Shown: one piece after another, positions 10,916-22,373 of the stretch
Position numbering within the stretch: position 1 is the stretch's first letter
Layout of the letters: each line of letters starts with the position of its first letter
Assembly: GCF_000382245.1 (NCBI RefSeq)
Contig: NZ_KB907888.1
Span: forward strand, 1 to 50,471
Source of the DNA: Kushneria aurantia DSM 21353
GTDB taxonomy: Bacteria; Pseudomonadota; Gammaproteobacteria; Pseudomonadales; Halomonadaceae
Reading direction: 5' to 3'
Length of the DNA stretch: 50,471 nt
The notes under the pieces: generated by a model
Seen by the model: the letters and a program-made list of their open reading frames with translations, nothing else
The model's database searches: none
What the model was told of the DNA's origin: nothing
Translations under genes and position numbers: made by a program

Positions 10916-11106
10916 CACTGCATCCTGCTTCCTTGAGCCTGTCCGTTTGCTCCGGGTCCCTTGGCGCCTTCCATGCAGGGAGATCGAATCCATTCGATAC
11001 CCGGCGCGCCATTAAAAAAAGAAGATTTTGTGCTGTCCCGTCACCTTGCGTGACGGTCATCGCCACTGCCTGCGGCAGTTGGCAAAGGGCCTGTTCCATT
11101 GGCCCG
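10892..11106 (-). ncRNA. rsmZ: RsmZ/CsrB-like CsrA-sequestering small RNA
   Basis: No protein gene lies between fdxA and eno. The minus strand here shows nine GGA motifs in about 215 nt. Several sit in hairpin loops: GGGCC / GGCCC closing AATGGAACA (11087-11105), ATCGAA / TTCGAT closing TGGA (10983-10998), and GAGC / GCTC closing AAACGGACAG (10935-10952). Near the 3' end the run AAGGAAGCAGGATGC contains the CsrB core CAGGATG. Two further stable stems lie at 11038-11056 and 11065-11079. The RNA ends in a GC-rich terminator with six U (10892-10915). A weak -10 (TAAATT, 11114-11119) sets the 5' end near 11106. The position next to fdxA matches rsmZ of Pseudomonas. Such RNAs titrate CsrA, whose gene is 10 kb away. 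The 5' end and the family call are inferred. Confidence 0.72.
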
Positions 11107-11196
11107 GACGAGAAATTTATTGCGGATCAGGTCTGTCCCGCAGATGTTTTTTCCGCTCAACATCCCTTGCGACATTGACGACCTTTCCGGGTAGTA

Positions 11197-11212
11197 GAGA
11201 TTGATAAATCTC
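11197..11212. promoter_or_regulatory. Palindrome upstream of the sRNA
   Basis: Arms GAGATT / AATCTC are separated by GATA, about 100 nt upstream of the predicted sRNA start. GacA-controlled rsm genes carry an upstream activating palindrome. This one does not match the Pseudomonas consensus TGTAAG-N6-CTTACA, so its role is open. Confidence 0.25.
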
Positions 11213-11305
11213 CGCCGTCATCGACTGAGTCTTATGGTGGGTGCCGGGCTGCCGGGGGGTCAAGCGACTGATACAGGATTCGTAAAATTCAAGCACTCAT
11301 GCATT

Positions 11306-11335
11306 AAAAAATCCGGTCGCACCCACGACCGGATC
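11306..11335 (-). terminator. eno terminator
   Basis: On the minus strand stem ATCCGGTCG / CGACCGGAT closes a 6-nt loop and is followed by six T. It lies 35 nt beyond the eno stop codon. The sequence between it and the sRNA promoter region holds no other gene that I can see. Confidence 0.9.
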
Positions 11336-11370
11336 AAAATAATTGATTGAGGTGTGCTCAAGGCGTCACA

Positions 11371-12729
<1,359 letters not shown>

Positions 12730-12795
12730 TCAGAACTGCTGCTTCACCGACAGCAGGTTGCCGCAAGGGCGCTGTAAACCCTTCCCCGGGCGCTA

Positions 12796-12816
12796 CTTTC
12801 GACATCCTGTCGAAAG
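12796..12816 (-). promoter_or_regulatory. eno leader hairpin with GGA loop (candidate CsrA-binding site)
   Basis: A perfect 9-bp stem CTTTCGACA / TGTCGAAAG with GGA as the whole loop on the eno-sense strand, 133 nt before the eno start. The core ACAGGATGT agrees with the CsrA high-affinity consensus at every core base. No U-tract follows, so it is not an intrinsic terminator. Confidence 0.55.
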
Positions 12817-12852
12817 ACCCTTGCTTCAACCTGCTATCGACTCCGTCACAAC

Positions 12853-12882
12853 CGATGTTTTGAAATACGCTCCAGAACATCG
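12853..12882 (-). promoter_or_regulatory. Second eno leader stem-loop
   Basis: Seven-bp arms CGATGTT / AACATCG enclose a 16-nt loop that contains CTGGAGC on the eno-sense strand. It lies 36 nt upstream of the GGA hairpin at 12796-12816. It could add a second CsrA contact or simply be leader structure. The rest of 12664-12987 shows no ORF or clear promoter. Confidence 0.3.
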
Positions 12883-12987
12883 ACAAGCATAAGGGAGACG
12901 CCCGCCGCTCGCCATGCCGCTCGGTCTCAGTCGCCACGAGCGAGCGGCACAGCGCAGAACGCCGACTCACGGCCGGCGTCGAATGTC

Positions 12988-15619
<2,632 letters not shown>

Positions 15620-16099
15620 CTACTTCTGCACTTCGCGGCGCAGCCGCAGCGGCGGCGCGCTCTGCTTCACCCGGCGAGTGACGATGTAGGTGAAATAGCG
15701 CTTGATGGCGAGATCGTCGACCAGCCACTGATCGACGAGACGCTGGTACTGATCGATGCTCTCCGCCTCGATCAGCAGCAGATAGTCGACCCCGCCGCCC
15801 ACCGCCACGCAGTCGGTCACCTCGGGAGTGGCTTTCATGGTGCGCTCGAAGCGCTCGAAGACCGCCGCGCTGTGCGTCTCCAGTTCGATCTGCACCCATA
15901 CGGCAGTGAGATTGACCCGTACCCGGTCGCTGATACGCGCCTCATAGCCCTCGATGATGCCGGCGCGCTCCAGCCGCCTGACCCGCTCCCAGCAGGGGCT
16001 GACCGAGAGGTTGATCGCCTCGGCCAGCCGCGACTTGGTAATGCGCCCGTCGCCAGCGAGGATCTCCAGAATGCGCAGATCGAACTGGTCGAGTTTCAT
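15620..16099 (-). CDS. doeX: Lrp/AsnC-family regulator DoeX
   Basis: Transcription factor of 159 residues. An N-terminal helix-turn-helix (LDQFDLRILEILAGDGRITKSRLAEAINLSVSPCWERVRRLE) is followed by an Lrp-type ligand/oligomerisation domain (about 65-150, with VTDCVAVGGGVDYLLLIEAES). Its ATG overlaps the doeB stop by 4 nt (ATGA), so it is translated with doeB. In Halomonas elongata a gene of this family, doeX, accompanies doeA and doeB and controls ectoine degradation; that context gives the name. The ligand is not visible from sequence. Confidence 0.88.
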   Translation of the reverse strand: MKLDQFDLRILEILAGDGRITKSRLAEAINLSVSPCWERVRRLERAGIIEGYEARISDRVRVNLTAVWVQIELETHSAAVFERFERTMKATPEVTDCVAVGGGVDYLLLIEAESIDQYQRLVDQWLVDDLAIKRYFTYIVTRRVKQSAPPLRLRREVQK

Positions 16100-17103
16100 C
16101 GCTCCAGCTTATCGACGATTTCGCCGATCACCACGATGGTGTCGCCCATCGACACCCGCGCCGGAAAACGCCGCGCCAGCACCAGACCATCACGCGCCGC
16201 GCGGTACTCGACCGGCGCCACCCCGGTGCGGTTGATGTCGTAAAGGCGCGCCACCACCTCGCCCTCGCGCACCGTACCGCCCAGCGCGCAGGTCATCTCC
16301 AGAAGCCCCTCGTGCTCGCTCTGCACGTAGCAGGAGGCATCGGGCATCTCGACATACTGCTGGCGTGACGGACGCTGAATCTCGCCCTCGATGATGCCGG
16401 TGAAGATCAGGAAATTACGCACACCGCGTTCGCTGATCTCGATACTGCCCGGCGTCGAGGTACCGCCGCCGCCCAGTTCGGTGGTCACCAGCACCTTGTG
16501 CTGATTCTCCACCGCGGTGTCGTAGAGCGCCGCGGCGTCCAGCTCATACATCATGATGGCGGTGGCAGCGCCGAAATCGATGGCGCCCTGCAGACTCCTG
16601 CGCTCCAGCTCCAGATCATCAAGGCGGTGGGCGGCGGCAAACGGCAGGATATCCAGGGTGCGGCCACCGGAGTGAAGATCCAGCGCATAGTCGCACAGCG
16701 GCACCAGGTAACGGGTGAAATAGTCGGCGATCTGTTTCGTCGGCCCGCCATCCGGGTCGCCCGGAAAGCTGCGGTTGAGATTGCCGCGATCGAGCGGCGA
16801 GGTGCGCCGTCCGACATCGGCGGCGGGCTTGTTCATCATCGGCACGATAATCACCCGGCCGCTGACCTCCTCCGCCGTCAGCCGATTGGCCAGCTTCAGC
16901 AGCGCGGTAATGCCCTCGTACTCGTCGCCATGGTTGCCGCCTGTCAGCAGCGCCGTAGGCCCCTCGCCATTTTTGACCACCGTGACGGGGATCATCACCG
17001 CGCCCCAGGCGGACTCGTCGTGGGAGACCGGCAGCTTGAGAAAGCCGTGCTGAACGCCGTCGGCGTCGAAATCGACGGTGGTGGAAATGGGGCTTGGACG
17101 CAT
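16096..17103 (-). CDS. doeB: N-alpha-acetyl-L-2,4-diaminobutyrate deacetylase DoeB
   Basis: A succinylglutamate desuccinylase/aspartoacylase-family zinc hydrolase of 335 residues. Zinc ligands lie in GGNHGDEYEG (about residues 54-63) and LDLHSGGR; the catalytic region TTELGGGGTSTPGSIEISERG and a C-terminal beta domain follow. In the doe pathway it removes the acetyl group from N-alpha-acetyl-diaminobutyrate, the product of ectoine hydrolysis by DoeA. AGGAGA precedes the ATG at 17103. It lies 60 nt downstream of doeA and overlaps doeX. The specific substrate is inferred from these two neighbours; the fold alone would allow other N-acyl amino acids. Confidence 0.9.
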   Translation of the reverse strand: MRPSPISTTVDFDADGVQHGFLKLPVSHDESAWGAVMIPVTVVKNGEGPTALLTGGNHGDEYEGITALLKLANRLTAEEVSGRVIIVPMMNKPAADVGRRTSPLDRGNLNRSFPGDPDGGPTKQIADYFTRYLVPLCDYALDLHSGGRTLDILPFAAAHRLDDLELERRSLQGAIDFGAATAIMMYELDAAALYDTAVENQHKVLVTTELGGGGTSTPGSIEISERGVRNFLIFTGIIEGEIQRPSRQQYVEMPDASCYVQSEHEGLLEMTCALGGTVREGEVVARLYDINRTGVAPVEYRAARDGLVLARRFPARVSMGDTIVVIGEIVDKLER

Positions 17104-17163
17104 GAAAGTCTCCTCTCGGGCGGCTCGACAGGCCGCGCGGATTGGGTGATGGGCCAATGAAGG

Positions 17164-18351
17164 CTACTTGACGAACAGCTGGCGCGGAAAATGGCTGAGG
17201 GTTTCCGGCTCGCTTTCGGTAATCAGAATCGACTCGGTGATCTCCAGGCCCCAGTCGTCCATCCACATGCCGGGCATGAAGTGAAAGGTCATGCCGGGTT
17301 CGAGCACGGTCTGGTCGCTGGGGCGCAGGCTCATGGTGCGCTCCCCCCAGTCGGGCGGATAGCTCAGGCCGATCGGATAACCGCAGCGCGCGCCGCCGCG
17401 ATCAAAGCCCCACTTGTCCATGGCCGCCCCCAGCGCCATCGCCAGATCGCAGCAGCGGTTGCCCGGGCGCGCCAGTTCGAGGCCGTTCTCGATGCCCTCC
17501 AGCAGCGCCGACTCGCCGCGCAGGAAATTGCGCGGCGGTCGGCCCAGAAAGACGGTGCGCGACAGCGGCGCATGGTAGCGCTTGTAGACGCCGGCGATCT
17601 CGAAAAAGGTGCCTTCGCCGCTGCGAAAGGGAGTGTCATCCCAGGTAAGGTGCGGCGCAGCGGCATCCTTGCCGGTGGGCAGCAGCGGCACAATGGCGGG
17701 ATAGTCGCCGCCGTTGCCATCGACACCCTCGACGCCGGCGCGGTAGATCTCCGCCACCAGAGTGCTCTTGGGCAGGCCCGGCTCGACCATATCGAGAATG
17801 CGCGCATGCATCTCGTCGACGATGCGCCCGGCCATTTTCATGTACTCGATCTCGGTGGGCGACTTGATCGCCCGACACCAGTTGACCAGACCGTTGGCAT
17901 CGACCAGCGACGCCTCCGGCAGGTTGGCCATCAGGCTGAGGTAAGCCTTCGCCGAGAAGTAGTAGTTGTCCATCTCCACGCCGATGCGCCCGCGATGCCA
18001 CTGCCACTGCGGCATGATCGACTGCGCCAGATAGTCCATCGGGTGCATTTCGGGGTTCTGCACGTAGTAGTCGGGGTACCAGGCGACGTTGCGCTCCGGG
18101 TCCATCCAGCAGGTGCGCACCGCCCCATTACCGTCCTGGCGACGGCCGTACCATACCGGGTCCTGATCGAAACTCACCAGCACGCACTGATGGACATAAA
18201 AGGACCAGCCGTCATAGCCCGTCAGCCACGCCATGTTGGAGGGATCGGAGACGATCAGCAGATCCAGCTCCGCGCGTGCCATGGCAGCGCGCACGCGGGA
18301 TAGACGCTCGGCATACTCCTCGCGCGAAAAGGGCAGTTCAATGTCGTTCAT
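17164..18351 (-). CDS. doeA: Ectoine hydrolase DoeA
   Basis: A creatinase/M24-family hydrolase of 395 residues. The N-terminal creatinase-like domain (MNDIELPFSREEYAERLSRVR start; SNMAWLTGYDGWSFYVHQ near 40) precedes the pita-bread fold from about residue 165 (IKSPTEIEYMKMAGRIVDEMH). Motifs GEGTFFEIAGVYKRYHAPLSRT and PGMTFHFMPGMWMDDWGLEITES are present. DoeA opens the ectoine ring and releases N-acetyl-diaminobutyrate, allowing the compatible solute to be used as carbon and nitrogen. It heads doeA-doeB-doeX; the later pathway genes doeC and doeD are not in this window. A TATAAT box at 18532-18537 faces it. Confidence 0.92.
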   Translation of the reverse strand: MNDIELPFSREEYAERLSRVRAAMARAELDLLIVSDPSNMAWLTGYDGWSFYVHQCVLVSFDQDPVWYGRRQDGNGAVRTCWMDPERNVAWYPDYYVQNPEMHPMDYLAQSIMPQWQWHRGRIGVEMDNYYFSAKAYLSLMANLPEASLVDANGLVNWCRAIKSPTEIEYMKMAGRIVDEMHARILDMVEPGLPKSTLVAEIYRAGVEGVDGNGGDYPAIVPLLPTGKDAAAPHLTWDDTPFRSGEGTFFEIAGVYKRYHAPLSRTVFLGRPPRNFLRGESALLEGIENGLELARPGNRCCDLAMALGAAMDKWGFDRGGARCGYPIGLSYPPDWGERTMSLRPSDQTVLEPGMTFHFMPGMWMDDWGLEITESILITESEPETLSHFPRQLFVK

Positions 18352-18402
18352 CAGCGCTCGCTCACATGTCCCGGTTGGCCCGGCATTTGTTGTGGTGATG
18401 TG

Positions 18403-18416
18403 CCCTGCGCGCAGGG
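18403..18416. promoter_or_regulatory. Perfect palindrome in the doeA leader
   Basis: CCCTGCGCGCAGGG is a perfect 14-bp palindrome 52 nt upstream of doeA and downstream of its predicted -10 box. Lrp-type regulators such as DoeX bind short palindromes, so it is a candidate operator. The link is positional only. Confidence 0.3.
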
Positions 18417-18531
18417 CCCGGTATCTTCACTGCGCGCCGACAGCACCACCACCGTGGAGTCTGCACCGCAGTACGCAACAGGGTAAAGCCCTGACGCCTG
18501 CCGATGTACCGCTCGGGTGTTTGTATCTCTG

Positions 18532-18537
18532 ATTATA
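18532..18537 (-). promoter_or_regulatory. Perfect -10 box facing doeA
   Basis: The minus strand carries an exact TATAAT with no good -35 at the usual distance, which suggests an activated promoter. Transcription would start near 18525, about 170 nt before doeA, back to back with the sigma-28-type promoter at 18547-18574. Confidence 0.4.
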
Positions 18538-18546
18538 GACAGGGGC

Positions 18547-18574
18547 TGAAGTTTGCCTGCGGCGCTGCCGATAA
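18547..18574 (+). promoter_or_regulatory. Sigma-28 (FliA)-type promoter of the chemoreceptor operon
   Basis: TGAAGTTT, a 12-nt spacer and GCCGATAA. The enteric consensus is TAAAGTTT-N11-GCCGATAA, so the -10 is exact and the -35 has one mismatch with the spacer one longer. It lies 110 nt upstream of the chemoreceptor start and places the operon with late flagellar genes. Confidence 0.7.
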
Positions 18575-18684
18575 CCAACACACATAAGTGGATCGCGCGC
18601 TATCTCAAAGCAGAAGACCTATCTGTCGCGCGTCGTCGTGCCTATCTCAATTCAGCAACGGCATGGAAGCCCGGAGACCCGATA

Positions 18685-20805
18685 ATGAGCGACGCCAGTG
18701 TCGATACACGCGCGGAAAAACCCGCTACCGCGCAGACGCCAGAAGACTATTTTCGAGCCGCCATCGATCGCGCTCAGGCGGTAATCGAGTTCACCCCTGA
18801 AGGCATCATCCTTGACGCCAACCAGAACTTCCTGGCCACCATGGGCTATGAACTCGACGATATTCGTGGTCAGCATCATCGCATCTTCTGCGACCCGGAG
18901 GAGATTATCCGTCCCGAGTATCGCGCCTTCTGGCAGAAGCTGGGCCGCGGCGAGTTCGAAACCGGCGAATACCGCCGCATTGCCCGGGGCGGCCGGGAAG
19001 TGTGGCTGCAGGCAACCTACAATCCCATTTTCGACGAGCACGACCGACCGGTACGGGTCATCAAGTTCGCCTCGGATATTACCGAACAGAAGCGTCGTGA
19101 CGCCGAGTTCGAAGGCAAGGTCGAGGCGATCGGTCGCGCCCAGGCGGTGATCGAATTCGATCTTGAGGGGTATATCCTCAGCGCCAATGACAACTTCCTG
19201 AAAACGGTCGGCTATCGTGCCAGCGAAGTGCTGGGCGAGCACCACCGCATGTTCTGCGAAGAGTCATTCTGGCGCAGCGACGCCTATCAGGACTTCTGGA
19301 AGCGGCTGGCCCGCGGCGAGTTCATCCACGGCGAGCACAAGCGCCTGCGCAAGAACGGCGAGGAAGTGTGGCTGCAGGCCAACTACAACCCCATCCTCGA
19401 TGCCAACGGCCGCCCCTACAAGATCGTCAAGTTCGCCACCGATATCACGCAGCGTAAACTGGAAAATGCCGAGTTCGAGGGCAAGGTCGAGGCCATCGGG
19501 CGCTCCCAGGCGGTGATCGAATTCGATCTGGAAGGCTATATTCTCGCCGCCAACGATCTCTTTTTGCGGGCCAGCGGCTACCGGGTGGAAGAGATCGTCG
19601 GCGAACATCACCGCATATTCTGCGAACCCGACTACGCCGAAAGCGATGAATACTATCGCTTCTGGGAGGAACTGGGCCGCGGGCGCTTCAAAAGCGGCGA
19701 GTTCCGCCGGCGCACCCGTGACGGCAAGGAGCTGTGGCTACAGGCCACCTATAACCCCATCCTCGATATGTCGGGCAAGCCCTTCAAGGTGGTCAAGTTC
19801 GCCACCGACATTACCGAAAGAAAGCGCCAGACGGCCGACTTCGAAAGCCGCCTCAACGCCATCGACCGTGCCCAGGCAGTGGTCGAATTCGACCTGCGCG
19901 GCAATATTCTGACCGCCAACCGCAACTTCCTGCACACCATGGGCTACACCCTGGAGGAGATCGAGGGGCAGCATCACCGTATCTTCTGCGACAACGACTA
20001 CATCGTCAGCACCGAATACCGCGATTTCTGGCAGAAGCTGGGTAACGGCGAGTTTCACAGCGGACGTTTTTTGCGGCGTGGCAAATTCAATCGCCGGGTA
20101 TGGATTCAGGGCACCTACAACCCCATCCTCGATGCCAATGGCCAACCCTACAAGGTGATCAAGTTCGCCACCGATATCACCAGCCAGGTCGCGCTGGAAG
20201 AAAATATTCGCGATCAGGCCGCGGCGATGAGCGACAGCGTGGTCAGGCTCAACGCCTCGATCAACGCCATCGCCGAAAACAGTCGACTGACCCAGCAGCT
20301 GGCGCAGCAGACCCAGCAGGAAGCGCATCGCGGCAGCGACACCCTGAGCCGCTCGGCAACCGTCATGGAGGCGATCCGCAAATCCTCCGAGGATGTCGAC
20401 GCCATCGTGCAGGTGATCGGCGAAATCGCCAGTCAGACCAACCTGCTGGCGTTCAACGCCGCCATCGAGGCGGCGCGCGCCGGTGAGCACGGCCTGGGGT
20501 TCTCGGTAGTGGCCGATGAGGTGCGCAAGCTGGCGGAAAAATCCGCTGACGCCACGCGCCGCATCGACCGTCTGCTACACGACTCCAATCGCCATATCGA
20601 GGAGGGCAACAAGGTCACCCGTGAAGCGCTCTCCTCCTTCGAGCGCATTGTCGCAGGCATCGACAATACCGGCGCCTCGATCGACGAGATCAGTCAGGCG
20701 ACCCGCGCCCAGCTGGAAAACGCCGAACTGGTGGAGCGCTCGATCCATCAGCTCAACGACGCCACCAGCCACAATTCCGGCCAGGCGGGAGGTGGCAGGA
20801 CATGA
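18685..20805 (+). CDS. Soluble methyl-accepting chemotaxis protein with four tandem PAS domains
   Basis: A 706-residue receptor with no signal peptide or membrane segment, hence cytoplasmic. Four PAS domains repeat with an exact 122-residue period (QAVIEF-type motifs at 31, 153, 275 and 397), each ending KFA(S/T)DIT. A short signalling hairpin follows, with the conserved tip IASQTNLLAFNAAIEAARAGEHG near residues 580-602. PAS domains of this kind often hold haem or FAD or sense redox; the cofactor is unknown. BdlA of Pseudomonas is a two-PAS relative in architecture. GGAGA precedes the ATG at 18685; the frame is open to 18553, upstream of the likely transcription start. The stop overlaps the next gene (ATGA). 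No CheR-docking pentapeptide is seen. Confidence 0.93.
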   Translation: MSDASVDTRAEKPATAQTPEDYFRAAIDRAQAVIEFTPEGIILDANQNFLATMGYELDDIRGQHHRIFCDPEEIIRPEYRAFWQKLGRGEFETGEYRRIARGGREVWLQATYNPIFDEHDRPVRVIKFASDITEQKRRDAEFEGKVEAIGRAQAVIEFDLEGYILSANDNFLKTVGYRASEVLGEHHRMFCEESFWRSDAYQDFWKRLARGEFIHGEHKRLRKNGEEVWLQANYNPILDANGRPYKIVKFATDITQRKLENAEFEGKVEAIGRSQAVIEFDLEGYILAANDLFLRASGYRVEEIVGEHHRIFCEPDYAESDEYYRFWEELGRGRFKSGEFRRRTRDGKELWLQATYNPILDMSGKPFKVVKFATDITERKRQTADFESRLNAIDRAQAVVEFDLRGNILTANRNFLHTMGYTLEEIEGQHHRIFCDNDYIVSTEYRDFWQKLGNGEFHSGRFLRRGKFNRRVWIQGTYNPILDANGQPYKVIKFATDITSQVALEENIRDQAAAMSDSVVRLNASINAIAENSRLTQQLAQQTQQEAHRGSDTLSRSATVMEAIRKSSEDVDAIVQVIGEIASQTNLLAFNAAIEAARAGEHGLGFSVVADEVRKLAEKSADATRRIDRLLHDSNRHIEEGNKVTREALSSFERIVAGIDNTGASIDEISQATRAQLENAELVERSIHQLNDATSHNSGQAGGGRT

Positions 20806-22307
20806 ATGGCGCGACGCCGGCAAAGCACTCCCTGGGAATTTTCGAACTGGATCGTGGCCGCGTCGCACTGCCTATCGAGCTGCTATGCGAGGTGATACAC
20901 CGACCACCAAAGCTCACTGCCCCGCCTCGCGCGGCGCCCTTTGTGCTCGGCATGCTCAGCCTGCGCGGTCAGCTGCTGCCGGTGGTCGACCTCGCCGGGC
21001 TGCTCGATATCGCCAGCAAAGAGGCATCCGGGACCGACATCCTGGCCATTGTCGAGTGGCGCGAGCAGCGCTTTGCACTGCGCATGAGCGCCGTCGGCGA
21101 TATTGTCGAGCCGGCGCTACAGTCACTGAACGCCGGCAATGCCCTGACGCCGGCGGCTTTCAGCGATCCACAAAGCGGCGAGCCGGTCTACCTGCTCGAC
21201 TTCGACGCCCTGATGGCGCTGGAGGGCATGCAGGCGGTGCAGACACAGGCCGGCTGTGGTCATGTGCCCTCCTCGTCGTCAACGGGCCGCCTGAGCGCGC
21301 GCGCTTTGATTGTACGCTGCGGCGACCTGCAGCTCGCCCTGCCCAGCGCCATGGTGGACGAAATTCAGCCGCTGGCGGAGATCGCCCCACCGGTGGTCAA
21401 CGCACGCGGCCTGGTCGGCACCGTCACCCTGCGCGGCCGGCAGCTGGCGCTGTTCAGCCCGCGACCGCTGCTTTGTCAAAAACCGCCCCGGCAGGATGAC
21501 AATATCATGATGGTGGTCGTCACCATTGACCGGCAGCCGCTGGCGATGGCGGTCGAAAGCGTGGTCAGGATGGTCGACTACGATACCGGCGCCGTGCTGG
21601 CGCTGCCCGACCGACAGGAGAGCTGCACCAGTATCATCGCCGGGCTGTTGCCGCATGCCGAGCTGGGCGAATCACTGCTGCTCGACGCACAACAGCTCGC
21701 CGAGGAGCAGGATCTGCTGTCGCTGGCCGCCCTCTACGCCCGGGCATATCAGGAGCGGCAGCAGGAGAGCAGCCAGTGGCGACGTTTCGCCTTCGTCCAT
21801 TTCGAGGCCGAAGGGCAGTTCGTCACCCCGCTGGAACAGTTCAATGAAGTGATGGCGATGCCTTCGCACTACACGCCGGTGACCCATAGCGACCCGGCCT
21901 GGCGGGGTGTCGTGTCGCACCGCGAACGCCTGCTGACGCTGATCGACCTGCGTCAGCTATTGGGCCATCCGGGCGGCAGACCCGCACAGGAGGTGCTGGT
22001 CGTGGAGAGCGGCAGCACCCTGATCGGCTTCATGGTCGAACAGACCCGCCGCATCGAGTATATCCACGCGCCCGCCGACAGCCTGATCATCCGCTGGCGC
22101 GGCGACCAGGAGCCCGACGCCCTGCCTGTCGAACAGTGCAAGCGGCTGGTCATTCTCGGCCATGGCAGCCGCAAGCGCGTGCTGTCGGTGCTCTGCCTGG
22201 AGTCGCTGGCGGCGCTGCTGACCCATGACGCAGAAGCCGTCAACTGCCGACTGATCGACGGTCAGGCGCGCAGTGCCGCCGCCATGACCGACACCAACCG
22301 CGAATAA
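20802..22307 (+). CDS. Protein with three CheW domains
   Basis: A 501-residue protein made of three CheW-like modules, about 1-145, 160-315 and 330-490. Each has the LxLRG/HRxxLLxLIDLRxLL-type signature (FVLGMLSLRGQLLPVVDLAGLL; GLVGTVTLRGRQLALFSPRPLL; GVVSHRERLLTLIDLRQLLG). CheW couples receptors to the kinase CheA. No kinase, response-regulator or methylation domain is present. It overlaps the four-PAS receptor by 4 nt, so the two should be made together, and it shares its sigma-28-type promoter. The second module is the most divergent. Whether it bridges arrays or acts as a scaffold or decoy cannot be told from sequence. Confidence 0.85.
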   Translation: MNGATPAKHSLGIFELDRGRVALPIELLCEVIHRPPKLTAPPRAAPFVLGMLSLRGQLLPVVDLAGLLDIASKEASGTDILAIVEWREQRFALRMSAVGDIVEPALQSLNAGNALTPAAFSDPQSGEPVYLLDFDALMALEGMQAVQTQAGCGHVPSSSSTGRLSARALIVRCGDLQLALPSAMVDEIQPLAEIAPPVVNARGLVGTVTLRGRQLALFSPRPLLCQKPPRQDDNIMMVVVTIDRQPLAMAVESVVRMVDYDTGAVLALPDRQESCTSIIAGLLPHAELGESLLLDAQQLAEEQDLLSLAALYARAYQERQQESSQWRRFAFVHFEAEGQFVTPLEQFNEVMAMPSHYTPVTHSDPAWRGVVSHRERLLTLIDLRQLLGHPGGRPAQEVLVVESGSTLIGFMVEQTRRIEYIHAPADSLIIRWRGDQEPDALPVEQCKRLVILGHGSRKRVLSVLCLESLAALLTHDAEAVNCRLIDGQARSAAAMTDTNRE

Positions 22308-22373
22308 AGTTTTGGCACTGTCGCCGCGATTGGGGATGATGGGGGACTCGCATCACCCGTTGGAAGTCAGCAC

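Noticed and set aside
10881-11099. 72-residue minus-strand ORF inside the sRNA region
   Set aside because: It reads through the strong terminator, has no ribosome-binding site and no similarity; the GGA-hairpin pattern explains the sequence better.
22308-22373. Mg2+ riboswitch upstream of corA
   Set aside because: The gap is too short and shows no fitting structure.
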